Positions 25,311 through 33,882 of a DNA stretch of 64,000 nt are shown piece after piece. Source of the stretch: Aquamicrobium sp. (GTDB lineage Bacteria > Pseudomonadota > Alphaproteobacteria > Rhizobiales > Rhizobiaceae); contig NZ_JAMLIE010000007.1 of assembly GCF_023954335.1 (NCBI RefSeq), positions 53,559-117,558 of the forward strand, read 5' to 3'. Within the stretch, counting starts at the first letter, position 1. Each line of letters begins with the position of its first letter. The notes under the pieces were generated by a model, which worked only from the letters and a program-made list of their open reading frames with translations, was not told where the DNA came from and ran no database searches. The position numbers and the translations under genes are program-made.

Positions 25311-26513
25311 ATGACGACGATTCCCAACCTCAAGGCCCGCCATCACCTCATCGCGCTCAGCGGCCTCGGCGGCGGCACAGGGGGCACCGGGGGCGCGATG
25401 CGCCGGCCGCAGCTGCTGCGCACGATCAACGACCTCGGCTTCGTCCAGGTCGACAGCGTCAACGTGCTGGAGCGCGCGCATCACCACATCCTGTTCTCGC
25501 GCGGTACGGGCTATCGCCGAACGGACCTTTCGGCACTCATCGAGAAGGACAGGAGCCTGTTCGAGAACTGGACGCATGACGCCTCGATCATCCCCGCGAG
25601 CTTCTTTCCCTATTGGAAGCATCGCTTCGCCCGGGAGAAGGCGCGGCTGCGCAGCCGCTGGAAAAGCCATTTCGGGGCCGAGGATTTCGACCTCGACATC
25701 GCCCGCGTCAATGACCGCATCGCCCGCGACGGCCCGGCGATGGCGCGCGACTTCGAGGGCGACAAGCCGGGCAGCGGCTGGTGGGACTGGCATCCGTCCA
25801 AGGCGGCGCTCGAATATATGTGGCGCACCGGCGAACTGGCGATCGCCCGGCGCGAGGGCTTCCAGAAGGTTTACGACCTTGCGGAGCGGGTCATCCCGCC
25901 GGAGCATTTTTCCGCCGAGGTCGATCACGACGCGTTCGTCGACTGGGCCTGCCGGCAGGCGCTGACCCGTCTCGGCTTCGCCACGCGCGGCGAGATCGCC
26001 GGCTTCTGGGCGCTGCTGACGCCGCAGGAGGTCGACGAATGGATCGCGCGGAACCGCGCCGAGCTGACGCCGGTCAGGGTCGAGACCGTCGACGGGGGCA
26101 AGCCGCGCGCCGCCTTCGCCCTGCCCGGCATGGCCGAGGCCGCGCTCGATGCCCCTGCCCCGCCCGACAAGGTGCGCATCGTCAGCCCGTTCGACCCGCT
26201 GATGCGCGACCGGGCGCGGATGGAGCGGCTGTTCGGCTTCTCCTACCGCATCGAGATCTTCGTGCCGGAGGCGAAGCGGCAATATGGCTACTACGTCTAT
26301 CCCGTGCTGCGCGGCGAGCGCATGGCCGGGCGCATCGACGTCAAGGCCGAGCGCGAGCGCGACGCGCTCGTCGTGCGCGCGTTCTGGCCGGAAGCGGGCG
26401 TGAAGCCGTCGAAGGCGCTGCTCGCCAAGCTCGGGGCCGAGCTGGAGCGGCTGCGCCGCTTCGCCGGTCTCGGCCGGATCGACTTCGCCGACGACTGGCT
26501 GCGACTGTCATAA
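25311..26513 (+). CDS. YcaQ/AlkX-like winged-helix DNA glycosylase
   Basis: This 400-residue protein matches the HTH_42/YcaQ family of DNA glycosylases that unhook interstrand crosslinks and bulky alkyl adducts. The QxD catalytic motif is present as Q46-V47-D48 in GFVQVDSVNVLERAHH. It is followed by the family pattern ENWTHDASIIP and the middle-domain WWDWHPSKAALEYMW. A Gly/Thr-rich insertion (GLGGGTGGTGG, about 18-28) lies ahead of the catalytic motif. The C-terminal domain has PLMRDRARMERLFGF. Length is normal. It is convergent with the LysR gene, with 7 bases between stops. Confidence 0.9.
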   Translation: MTTIPNLKARHHLIALSGLGGGTGGTGGAMRRPQLLRTINDLGFVQVDSVNVLERAHHHILFSRGTGYRRTDLSALIEKDRSLFENWTHDASIIPASFFPYWKHRFAREKARLRSRWKSHFGAEDFDLDIARVNDRIARDGPAMARDFEGDKPGSGWWDWHPSKAALEYMWRTGELAIARREGFQKVYDLAERVIPPEHFSAEVDHDAFVDWACRQALTRLGFATRGEIAGFWALLTPQEVDEWIARNRAELTPVRVETVDGGKPRAAFALPGMAEAALDAPAPPDKVRIVSPFDPLMRDRARMERLFGFSYRIEIFVPEAKRQYGYYVYPVLRGERMAGRIDVKAERERDALVVRAFWPEAGVKPSKALLAKLGAELERLRRFAGLGRIDFADDWLRLS

Positions 26514-26520
26514 GTGACGT

Positions 26521-27414
26521 TCACGTCGCCGGGCCGAATCCGGCCAGCCAGTCGCGGAACGCGGCAAAGCCGGCGATCTCGGCGCTGCGGGCCGGATAGA
26601 TCAGCGAATAGGGCTCGCCGACCACCAGCCGCCGTTCCGAGGCCCGCACCAGCCGCCCGGCGGCGATCTCGCCCTCGGCGAGCACCTCCGGCACCAGCGC
26701 GATGCCGAGCCCGGAGATGGCGGCGACGATGACCATGTCAAACTGCTCGAAGCGGTCGCCGCGCAGCACCGAGCGCGCGTCGATCCCGGCGTCGCGGAAC
26801 CAGTCGAGCCACAGGTTCGGCCGCGTCGTCTGCTGCAGGAGCGGCAGGCGCGCCAGCTCCCCGTCGGCCAGCCCGCCGCGCGCGCCCGTGAGGCCCGGCG
26901 CGGCGACGACGACGAGCCGCTCGTCCATCAACGGCACCAGCTCGGCATTGGCCGGCAGCATGTCGGAACGCTGGATGGCGGCGTCGAACGGATCGGCCTC
27001 GAAATCGACGGGCTCCAGCCGCGAGACGATGTCGAAGGTGATTTCGGGCACGAGCGCGCGAAAATCCTTCAGCCGCGGCGTCAGCCAGATCTTGGCGAAG
27101 GTGGGCAGGACGGCAAGGCGCAGCACCTTGGAATGGCCGCCGAACGCCATCACCGTCATCGCCGCCTGGCCGAGATCGGCGAGGATGCCGTCGGCCTCGC
27201 GGCGGAAGGCGCGTCCGGCCTCCGACAGCACCAGCCGCTGCTTGACCCGGTGGAACAGCCTGACGCCCAGCCGGTCCTCCAGCGTGCCGAGCGAGCGGCT
27301 GACCGCACTCTGCGTCAGGTTCAATTCGCTCGCCGCGCGTGTCGCCGAGCCGGTGCGGGCGCAGGCGCAGAAGGCGTGGAGCTCGTTGATCGTCGGGATA
27401 TAAGCGTAGCGCAT
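26521..27414 (-). CDS. LysR-family regulator (GcdR/GcvA-like), divergent from glutaryl-CoA dehydrogenase
   Basis: This 297-residue regulator has an N-terminal winged helix (INELHAFCACARTGSATRAA, then LNLTQSAVSRSLGTLEDRLG, residues about 9-55). A periplasmic-binding-like effector domain follows (90-295). I chose ATG 27414 (MRYAYIPTI); the upstream frame runs through the operator region. It is divergent from gcdH, with a dyad in the gap. It is therefore likely to control gcdH in response to glutaryl-CoA pathway metabolites, as GcdR does in Pseudomonas; that is inference from position. Confidence 0.85.
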   Translation of the reverse strand: MRYAYIPTINELHAFCACARTGSATRAASELNLTQSAVSRSLGTLEDRLGVRLFHRVKQRLVLSEAGRAFRREADGILADLGQAAMTVMAFGGHSKVLRLAVLPTFAKIWLTPRLKDFRALVPEITFDIVSRLEPVDFEADPFDAAIQRSDMLPANAELVPLMDERLVVVAAPGLTGARGGLADGELARLPLLQQTTRPNLWLDWFRDAGIDARSVLRGDRFEQFDMVIVAAISGLGIALVPEVLAEGEIAAGRLVRASERRLVVGEPYSLIYPARSAEIAGFAAFRDWLAGFGPAT

Positions 27415-27429
27415 GACCGCGACTGTATC

Positions 27430-27446
27430 ATGAGTAATCCTCATTA
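27430..27446. promoter_or_regulatory. Candidate LysR operator between the LysR gene and gcdH
   Basis: ATGAG-TAATC-CTCAT (27430-27444) is a perfect 5-bp dyad with a 5-base centre. It overlaps a second dyad TAAT-CCTC-ATTA (27435-27446). It lies in the 112-base divergent gap, 16 bases from the LysR start, fitting an autoregulatory recognition site. Confidence 0.5.
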
Positions 27447-27526
27447 CCATGCGATTATTGCTTGCTGGCGGCGGGCTTCGCCACGTGTTAGGGCGATGGC
27501 GAAACCCGAGATGGAGGAAGACGATT

Positions 27527-28726
27527 ATGGCCGGAGCCGATTCAGGCATGAAGCCGTTCGCGTGGGACGATCCGTTCCTGCTCGACGACCAGTTGACCGA
27601 GGACGAGCGGCTGATCCGCGACTCGGCCGCCGCCTTCGCCGCCGAGAAACTGGCCCCGCGCGTGCAGGACGCCTATCTCGACGAGAAGACCGACCCAGCC
27701 ATCTTCCGCGAGATGGGCGAGGCCGGCCTCCTCGGCGTCACCATTCCCGAGGAATATGGCGGCGCGGCCGCGGGCTACGTCTCTTACGGGCTGGTCGCGC
27801 GCGAGGTCGAGCGCATCGACTCGGGCTACCGCTCGATGATGAGCGTCCAGTCCTCGCTCGTCATGCATCCGATCTTCGCCTATGGCAGCGAGGAGCAGCG
27901 CAAGAAGTACCTGCCGAAGCTCGCTTCCGGCGAGTTCATCGGCTGCTTCGGCCTGACCGAGCCGGATGCCGGCTCCGATCCCGGCGGCATGAAGACCCGT
28001 GCCGAGAAGACCGCGGGCGGCTACCGCCTCACCGGCTCCAAGATGTGGATCTCCAACGCGCCGATCGCCGACGTGTTCGTGGTGTGGGCGAAATCGGCCG
28101 CGCATGACAACCAGATCCGTGGCTTCGTGCTGGAAAAGGGCATGAAGGGCCTCTCCGCGCCGAAGATCGGCGGCAAGCTCTCGTTGCGCGCCTCGATCAC
28201 CGGCGAGATCGTGATGGACAATGTCGAGGTCGGCGAGGATGCGCTGCTGCCCAACGTATCGGGCCTCAAGGGTCCGTTCGGCTGCTTGAACCGCGCCCGC
28301 TACGGCATTTCCTGGGGCGCGCTGGGCGCGGCCGAGGATTGCTGGTTCCGCGCCCGCCAGTACGGCCTCGACCGCAAGCAGTTCAACAAGCCGCTCGCCG
28401 GCACTCAGCTCTACCAGAAGAAGCTCGCCGACATGCAGACCGAGATCGCGCTCGGCCTTCAGGGGTCCCTGCGCGTCGGCAGGCTGATGGACGAGGGCAG
28501 GTTCGCGCCCGAGATGATCTCGCTCGTCAAGCGCAACAATTGCGGCAAGGCGCTCGACATCGCCCGGCAGGCCCGCGACATGCACGGCGGCAACGGCATC
28601 CAGGTCGAGTACCACGTGATGCGCCACGCGCAGAACCTCGAGACGGTCAACACCTATGAGGGCACGCATGACGTCCACGCGCTGATCCTCGGCCGGGCGC
28701 AGACGGGCATCCAGGCGTTCTTCTGA
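27527..28726 (+). CDS. gcdH: Glutaryl-CoA dehydrogenase
   Basis: This 399-residue FAD enzyme oxidises and decarboxylates glutaryl-CoA to crotonyl-CoA in lysine and tryptophan breakdown. The motif GYRSMMSVQSSLVMHPI (residues 100-116) contains the Arg (R102) that binds the glutaryl carboxylate and separates this family from other acyl-CoA dehydrogenases. GCFGLTEPDAGSDPGGM is the flavin-site signature. The catalytic Glu is E378 in NTYEGTHDVHAL. ATG 27527 follows GGAGGA by 8 bases. A strong terminator follows. Confidence 0.95.
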   Translation: MAGADSGMKPFAWDDPFLLDDQLTEDERLIRDSAAAFAAEKLAPRVQDAYLDEKTDPAIFREMGEAGLLGVTIPEEYGGAAAGYVSYGLVAREVERIDSGYRSMMSVQSSLVMHPIFAYGSEEQRKKYLPKLASGEFIGCFGLTEPDAGSDPGGMKTRAEKTAGGYRLTGSKMWISNAPIADVFVVWAKSAAHDNQIRGFVLEKGMKGLSAPKIGGKLSLRASITGEIVMDNVEVGEDALLPNVSGLKGPFGCLNRARYGISWGALGAAEDCWFRARQYGLDRKQFNKPLAGTQLYQKKLADMQTEIALGLQGSLRVGRLMDEGRFAPEMISLVKRNNCGKALDIARQARDMHGGNGIQVEYHVMRHAQNLETVNTYEGTHDVHALILGRAQTGIQAFF

Positions 28727-28771
28727 TCGCTTGTCTCATGCGGCGATAGACATCGCCGCCATCTGCCTCTA

Positions 28772-28807
28772 CCTCTCGGGACCGTTCGCTTCCCGAGAGG
28801 TTTTTTT
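28772..28807 (+). terminator. Intrinsic terminator after gcdH, overlapping the mazG ribosome-binding site
   Basis: CCTCTCGGGA (28772-28781) pairs with TCCCGAGAGG (28791-28800), a perfect 10-bp stem with a 9-base loop, followed by seven T (28801-28807). The mazG ATG begins at 28809, and GAGAGG of the stem is the only plausible Shine-Dalgarno for it. Confidence 0.9.
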
Positions 28808-28808
28808 C

Positions 28809-29645
28809 ATGGTTCCGTCCAGGGACATTTCGCGGCTCCTCGAAATCATGGCCGCGCTGCGCCACCCCGACACCGGCTGTCCGTGGGACGTGGAGCAGGA
28901 TTTCTCCACCATCGTCCCCTACACGATCGAGGAAGCCTACGAGGTGGCCGACGCCGTCGAGCGCGTCGACATGGACGATCTGCGCGACGAGCTCGGCGAC
29001 CTGCTGCTTCAGGTCGTGTTCCACGCCCGGATGGCTGAGGAACAAGGCGAGTTCGCCTTCCCCGACGTGGTCGAGGCGATCACGAAAAAGATGATCTGCC
29101 GCCACCCCCACGTCTTCGGCGATGAAGCGGCGCGCTCGGCCGGCATGGCCAAGGGCATGTGGGAAAGGATCAAGGCCGAGGAAAAGGCCGAGAAGCGCGC
29201 GGCGCGGCTGGCGCGCGGCCTTTCGCCGGAAGACCACGGCAAGGGTTTTCTCGATGGCATCCCGCACGCGCATCCGGCGCTGACGCGGGCGCTGAAGCTC
29301 CAGCAGAAGGCGGCCCGCGTCGGCTTCGACTGGAAGGAGGCGCGGCCGATCCTCGACAAGATCGAGGAGGAGATCGGCGAGCTGCGGGAAGCGATGGGCG
29401 AGACGGACAACGAAACCGGCAGGGACAAGATCGCCGATGAGTTCGGCGACGTCCTGTTCGCGCTGGTCAATTTCGGCCGCCATCTCGGCATCGATGCCGA
29501 GGACGCGCTACGCCGCACCAACGCCAAGTTCGCCCGCCGCTTCCACCATGTCGAAACCGCGCTGACGGCCGAGGGCCGGACGCTGGATGACGCCAGCCTC
29601 GACGAGATGGAGGCGAAGTGGCAGGAGGCGAAGAAGGGAGAATAG
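28809..29645 (+). CDS. mazG: Nucleoside triphosphate pyrophosphohydrolase MazG
   Basis: This 278-residue all-alpha protein hydrolyses NTPs to NMP and PPi. It has two MazG domains. In the first (about 15-105) the metal-binding pattern EEAYEVADAV...DDLRDELGDLLLQV is intact. In the second (about 175-250) EEEIGELREAM...DEFGDVLFALVN is also intact. Length fits E. coli-type MazG. ATG 28809 is set right after the T-run of the upstream terminator; the Shine-Dalgarno GAGAGG lies in the terminator stem. The hfq/hflX block is next, convergent. Confidence 0.94.
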   Translation: MVPSRDISRLLEIMAALRHPDTGCPWDVEQDFSTIVPYTIEEAYEVADAVERVDMDDLRDELGDLLLQVVFHARMAEEQGEFAFPDVVEAITKKMICRHPHVFGDEAARSAGMAKGMWERIKAEEKAEKRAARLARGLSPEDHGKGFLDGIPHAHPALTRALKLQQKAARVGFDWKEARPILDKIEEEIGELREAMGETDNETGRDKIADEFGDVLFALVNFGRHLGIDAEDALRRTNAKFARRFHHVETALTAEGRTLDDASLDEMEAKWQEAKKGE

Positions 29646-29659
29646 CACGGCGAAGGCAG

Positions 29660-29798
29660 CGCCGCCCCTCACCGGCTCGCTACGCTCGCCACCTCTCCCC
29701 AGAGGGGAGAGGAAAGCCCAAGCTGGACAAGCAAATCGCGGCAGCTTTTCCTCTCCCCTCTGGGGAGAGGTGGCCCGAAGGGCCGTGAGGGGGCGGCG
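29660..29798. repeat. Large intergenic palindromic repeat between mazG and hflX
   Basis: Two internal hairpins, CCTCTCCCC-AGA-GGGGAGAGG (29692-29712) and CCTCTCCCC-TCT-GGGGAGAGG (29750-29770), are flanked by outer arms CGCCGCCCCTCAC (29660-29672) and GTGAGGGGGCGGCG (29785-29798). The whole unit of about 139 bases is an imperfect palindrome. It is a style common in rhizobial genomes (RIME-like), and it may also terminate both convergent genes. Confidence 0.7.
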
Positions 29799-29805
29799 TT
29801 TCCGC

Positions 29806-31191
29806 CTACCGCGCGCTCTTGCCGAAGCGCGCCGTGATGTCGTCGCGCACGGCTTCCGTCGCGCGGATGGTCAGGTCGACGCCGCCGTCGTCGCGGTCCT
29901 TGCGCGACAGCACGTCGCCGTTGCGGTAGAGCCAGTCGACCTCGCCGGCCCGTTCCGGCGAGAGGCGCACCTTCACCGTCGCCAGCGTGCCGGCGATGCG
30001 TTCCTCGACGAGTGCGGCGAGCTTGTCCACCCCTTCGCCCGTCGCCGCCGAGATCGCCACGGGCGGGCGCCCGCCCCCGGTTTCGAGCAGACGCTCGCGG
30101 TCGGACGGATCGAGAAGGTCGACCTTGTTCCAGACCTCGATCACCCGCTTCTCGTCCTGCGCGTCGACGCCGAGATCGCGCAGGATGCGCGTCACGTCTT
30201 CGGCCTGCGCCGCCGTGTCGGGATCGGAGATGTCGCGCAGGTGGATGACGAGGTCGGCCTCGACCACCTCCTCCAGCGTCGCGCGGAAGGCGGCGACGAG
30301 ATGGGTCGGCAGGTCGGAGATGAAGCCCACCGTGTCAGACAGGATGACGAGCGTGCCGTGCGGCAGGCGCACGCGCCGCAACGTCGGGTCGAGCGTCGCG
30401 AACAGCATGTCCTCGGCCAGCACGCCCGCGCCGGTCATGCGGTTGAACAGGGTCGACTTGCCGGCATTGGTGTAGCCGACGATGGCGATGATCGGATACG
30501 GCACCTTGCGCCGCTTGGCCCGGTGCAGGTCGCGGGTGCGGCGCACGGTTTCCAGCTCGCGCTTCAGCTTGACGATCTTGTCCTGGAGGATGCGCCGGTC
30601 GGCCTCGATCTGGGTTTCGCCGGGGCCGCCGAGGAAGCCGGCGCCGCCGCGCTGGCGCTCGAGGTGGGTCCAGCTCCTGACGAGGCGGCCGCGCTGGTAT
30701 TCGAGATGGGCGAGCTCGACCTGGAGCGCGCCCTCGCGGGTGCGGGCGCGCCGGCCGAAGATCTCGAGGATGATGCCGGTGCGGTCGAGCACCTTGGCAT
30801 TGAGCGTCTTCTCGAGGTTGCGCTGCTGCACCGGCGTCAGCGGGTGGTCGACGAAGACGAGCTCGATCTCGCGTTCCTTGACGATGGCCGCGAGGTCGTC
30901 GAGCTTGCCGGTGCCCAGAAGCGTCGCCGGCCGTGGGTCCGCCACGGTGACGATTTCGGCGAGGACGGCATCGAGCTCGATGGCGCCGGCGAGGCCGACC
31001 GCCTCGTCGAGCCGCGCCTGCGGCGAGCGCGTCATGCGCGGGCGTGCATCCTCGGCGCTGGTGCGCGGCTGGCGGGTGAGGACGGGAACGATGATCGCGG
31101 CGCGCGCGGTCGCGGCGCTGCCGCCGGCGGGATCGCCGCCTGCCTTTTCAGGCTGGCGTGGCGCGCCTCCTGCCCGTGCGGATCGCTTCAA
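29806..31191 (-). CDS. hflX: GTPase HflX
   Basis: This 461-residue ribosome-associated GTPase splits stalled or hibernating ribosomes. The N-terminal HflX domain is followed by GFLGGPGETQIEADRR and a coiled linker. The G domain has GYTNAGKSTLFNRM (G1), DPTLRR (G2), LSDTVGFISDLP (G3) and NKVDLLD (G4). The start appears to be a TTG at 31191, immediately after the hfq stop, with AAGGA 7 bases upstream inside hfq. This implies translational coupling with hfq, the conserved hfq-hflX pairing. The first 30 residues are poorly conserved, so a later start is possible. Confidence 0.93.
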   Translation of the reverse strand: MKRSARAGGAPRQPEKAGGDPAGGSAATARAAIIVPVLTRQPRTSAEDARPRMTRSPQARLDEAVGLAGAIELDAVLAEIVTVADPRPATLLGTGKLDDLAAIVKEREIELVFVDHPLTPVQQRNLEKTLNAKVLDRTGIILEIFGRRARTREGALQVELAHLEYQRGRLVRSWTHLERQRGGAGFLGGPGETQIEADRRILQDKIVKLKRELETVRRTRDLHRAKRRKVPYPIIAIVGYTNAGKSTLFNRMTGAGVLAEDMLFATLDPTLRRVRLPHGTLVILSDTVGFISDLPTHLVAAFRATLEEVVEADLVIHLRDISDPDTAAQAEDVTRILRDLGVDAQDEKRVIEVWNKVDLLDPSDRERLLETGGGRPPVAISAATGEGVDKLAALVEERIAGTLATVKVRLSPERAGEVDWLYRNGDVLSRKDRDDGGVDLTIRATEAVRDDITARFGKSAR

Positions 31192-31434
31192 TCAGGCGTC
31201 CTTGTCTTCAACGTCGAAAAGCTGGACCGGCTGGCTCGGCATGATCGTCGAGATCGCGTGCTTGTAGACAAGCTGCGAATGACCGTCGCGGCGCAGCAGG
31301 ACGCAGAAATTGTCGAACGACGTGACCACGCCCGTGAGCTTGACGCCGTTGACGAGGAAGATCGTAAGAGGGTTCTTGCTCTTGCGAACAGAATTCAGGA
31401 ACACGTCCTGGAGATTTTGCGTCCGTTCCGCCAT
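31192..31434 (-). CDS. hfq: RNA chaperone Hfq
   Basis: This 80-residue Sm-like protein forms a hexamer that pairs small RNAs with mRNAs. Sm1 (VFLNSVRKSKNPLTIFLVNG) and Sm2 (HAISTIMPSQP, with the YKH motif) are both complete. The short acidic tail ends VEDKDA, as is usual in alphaproteobacteria. It has its own promoter candidate upstream and is followed directly by hflX. In rhizobia it influences nitrogen regulation and stress; that is established for the family, not seen here. Confidence 0.97.
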   Translation of the reverse strand: MAERTQNLQDVFLNSVRKSKNPLTIFLVNGVKLTGVVTSFDNFCVLLRRDGHSQLVYKHAISTIMPSQPVQLFDVEDKDA

Positions 31435-31470
31435 TTTTCTTGTCTTTCGCCGATCCCAACGGTGTGCGGT

Positions 31471-31501
31471 TAATAGCGCCTATTCGGCCCTGCCCTGTCA
31501 A
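31471..31501 (-). promoter_or_regulatory. Candidate sigma-70 promoter for hfq
   Basis: On the minus strand TTGACA (31496-31501) is followed, after 18-19 bases, by GCTATT/CTATTA (31471-31477). This is a near-consensus alphaproteobacterial housekeeping promoter 37 bases upstream of the hfq ATG. Confidence 0.6.
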
Positions 31502-31568
31502 GCGCGCAGACCAACGTTCCATCCGAACGTAAACAAACGAGTCGTCATGCGCACACGCTTCGCGGTTA

Positions 31569-32432
31569 TCAGGCTGGCATCTTTTCCGCAACGTCAAAAA
31601 ATGTCGCGCGCAGCGCAAGAGCGGTCTTGCCGGGCCTGCCGTCGCCCACCGGCGCGCCGTCGATGGCGATGACGGGCGTCACCACCGTCGTCGCGCCGGA
31701 GATGAAGGCTTCGGCCGCTTCCCTGGCCTCGTCGACCGAGAAGGCGCGCTCCTCGACCGTAAGCCCGAGCCTCGCCGCCGCCTCGAGAAGCGTCGTGCGG
31801 GTGACGCCGCGCAGGATGGAGAAGTCGGCGTGGCGCGTCACCAGCCTGCCGTCGCCGGTGACGATCCAGGCGTTGGTGGCCGCGCCTTCCGTGACCATGC
31901 CTTGCGCGTCGACGAACCACGCCTCGCCGGCGCCCGCCTCCTTCGCCTGCTGGCGGGCGAGCACGTTGGGCAGGAGGCCGACGGTCTTGATGTCGACGCG
32001 CTGCCAGCGATTGTCGGGCACGGTGACGACCTTGACTCCGGCCGCCGCGCGCGCCTCGGCCTTGGCCGGGTCGATGCGCTTGGCCGTCACCACCAGCGAC
32101 GGGCGCGTGCCCTCGGGCGGGAAGACATGATCGCGCGGCGCGGCCCCGCGCGTGACCTGGATGTAGACCATCCCGTCGCGCACCCGGTTGCGGCGCGCGG
32201 TCTCGGCGATCACCGCCTCCAGCGCGCGCCGGGCGATCGGCCAGCTCATGCGCAATTCGCCCAGCGAGCGGTCCAGCCTGTCGAGATGGCGGGTGATGTC
32301 GATGATCGTGCCGCCGGCGATCTGGCAGACCTCGTAGACGCCGTCGGCGAACTGGTAGCCGCGGTCCTCGACATGGATGCCGGCCCTCGCGTGCGGCAGA
32401 TAGCGCCCGTTGACATAGGCAATGCGCGGCAT
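31569..32432 (-). CDS. dat: D-amino-acid transaminase (class IV PLP aminotransferase)
   Basis: This 287-residue fold-type IV enzyme exchanges amino groups between D-amino acids and 2-oxo acids. The PLP-binding Lys lies in VDIKTVGLLPNVLARQQAKE, the D-amino acid transaminase version of the motif. GMVTEGAATNAWIV holds the Glu that contacts the cofactor ring. The N-terminal YVNGRYLPHARAGIHVEDRG is also typical of Dat. I chose ATG 32432 (MPRIAYVNG) over an upstream in-frame ATG lacking similarity. It lies between trkA and hfq, as in other rhizobia. Confidence 0.9.
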   Translation of the reverse strand: MPRIAYVNGRYLPHARAGIHVEDRGYQFADGVYEVCQIAGGTIIDITRHLDRLDRSLGELRMSWPIARRALEAVIAETARRNRVRDGMVYIQVTRGAAPRDHVFPPEGTRPSLVVTAKRIDPAKAEARAAAGVKVVTVPDNRWQRVDIKTVGLLPNVLARQQAKEAGAGEAWFVDAQGMVTEGAATNAWIVTGDGRLVTRHADFSILRGVTRTTLLEAAARLGLTVEERAFSVDEAREAAEAFISGATTVVTPVIAIDGAPVGDGRPGKTALALRATFFDVAEKMPA

Positions 32433-32492
32433 GGGTCCCCTCTCCGGCTCCTGCTCGTCCCGTCGCGGCATGCCAGCCGCGAGGCGCGCCTG

Positions 32493-33869
32493 TCAAAAGA
32501 ATTCGAGGCTGACGCGGAACATCTGCTCGACCTGGCGCACCACGTTGGCGCGGGCGAAGATCACCACCCGGTCCTTCGGCTTGATGACGAGCGAGCCGTC
32601 GGGGTTGAGCACCGCGCCGCCGCGCAGGATCGCCCCGAAGCGCATGCCTTCCGGCAGGTCGAGGTCGCGCAGCGGCTGGCCGACGAGGGGCGAGGTCTCC
32701 AGCGCCTCGGCCTCGATCACCTCGGCCGCGCCCTGCTGCACGGAATGGACGGCGCGGATGCGCCCGCGCCGGACGTGCTGGAGGATGCGCGAGATCGTCA
32801 CCGCGCGCGGGTTGACGAAGGCGTCGATGCCGAGCGAGTCGGCGAACTCGTGATAGGCGGGGTTGTTGAGCAGCGCCATGTTGGCCTTGCAGCCCAGGCG
32901 CTTGGCCAGCACGCCGGACAGGATGTTGACCTGGTCGTCGTTGGTCAGCGCGATCATCAGGTCGGCGTCGGCTATTCCCGCCTCCATCATGATCTTCTGG
33001 TCGAGGGCGCTGCCGCGCAGCACGACCGTCCTGTCCAGCTCCTCGGCGGCGTTGGCGGCGCGCTCGCGGTCTGCCTCGACGATCTTGACCCGCGTGCGGC
33101 CCTTGCGATCCTCGATGGTGCGGGCGACGTAGAGGCCGATATTGCCGCCGCCGGCGATGACGATGCGCGTCGCCTCCTGCTCGTCATGGCCGAACAGGCC
33201 GAGCGTGCGCCGCACATGGTCCTTGGCGGCGACGACATAGGCGAGGTCGCCGGCCTGGAGCTGGTCGGCCGAATGCGGCACGGTGAGCTTGCCGGCGCGC
33301 GAGACGCCGACGACGGTGGCGTTCAAGTCCGGGAACAGCTCGGTCAGCTGCATCAGCGGCGTGTCGACGATCGGGCATTCTTCCAGGCACTCGATGGCGA
33401 CCATGGCGATCTTGCCGTTGCCGAAGGCGACCACGTCGGTGGCGCCCGGCATGGCGATGCGCTTCAGCACCATCTCGCCGACCTCCAGCTCCGGCGAGAT
33501 GATGACGTCTATCGCCATGTGGTCGCGCGAGAACAGGTCCATGTAGTGCGGCTGCAGATAGGCCTGGGAGCGGATGCGGGCGATCTTGGTCGGCACGTTG
33601 AACAGCGAGTTCGCCACCTCGCAGGCGACCATGTTGACCTCGTCGAACAGGGTGACGGCGATCAGCATGTCGGCCGATTCCGCGCCCGCGGCGGCCAGCA
33701 CGTCCGGGTGCGAGCCGTGGCCGACGAAGCCGCGCACGTCGAGCGTGTCGCGCACGTTGCGGATCAGATCGGGCGAGACGTCGATGACGGAGACGTCGTT
33801 CTTCTCCGAGGCGAGCTTCTCGGCGATGCCGTATCCGACCTGCCCCGCCCCGCAGATGATGACGCGCAT
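32493..33869 (-). CDS. trkA: Trk system potassium transport regulatory protein TrkA
   Basis: This 458-residue cytoplasmic protein gates TrkH/TrkG potassium uptake. It has two RCK repeats, each with an NAD(H)-binding Rossmann motif: ICGAGQVGYGIAEKL at the N-terminus and GGGNIGLYVARTIED near residue 235. Each is followed by a TrkA_C domain (for example ETSPLVGQPLRDLDLPEG). The gene lies 13 bases downstream of ntrX, an arrangement conserved in alphaproteobacteria, so potassium and nitrogen control share a transcript. No anomaly is seen. Confidence 0.95.
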   Translation of the reverse strand: MRVIICGAGQVGYGIAEKLASEKNDVSVIDVSPDLIRNVRDTLDVRGFVGHGSHPDVLAAAGAESADMLIAVTLFDEVNMVACEVANSLFNVPTKIARIRSQAYLQPHYMDLFSRDHMAIDVIISPELEVGEMVLKRIAMPGATDVVAFGNGKIAMVAIECLEECPIVDTPLMQLTELFPDLNATVVGVSRAGKLTVPHSADQLQAGDLAYVVAAKDHVRRTLGLFGHDEQEATRIVIAGGGNIGLYVARTIEDRKGRTRVKIVEADRERAANAAEELDRTVVLRGSALDQKIMMEAGIADADLMIALTNDDQVNILSGVLAKRLGCKANMALLNNPAYHEFADSLGIDAFVNPRAVTISRILQHVRRGRIRAVHSVQQGAAEVIEAEALETSPLVGQPLRDLDLPEGMRFGAILRGGAVLNPDGSLVIKPKDRVVIFARANVVRQVEQMFRVSLEFF

Positions 33870-33882
33870 TGTCGCCCCTCTT

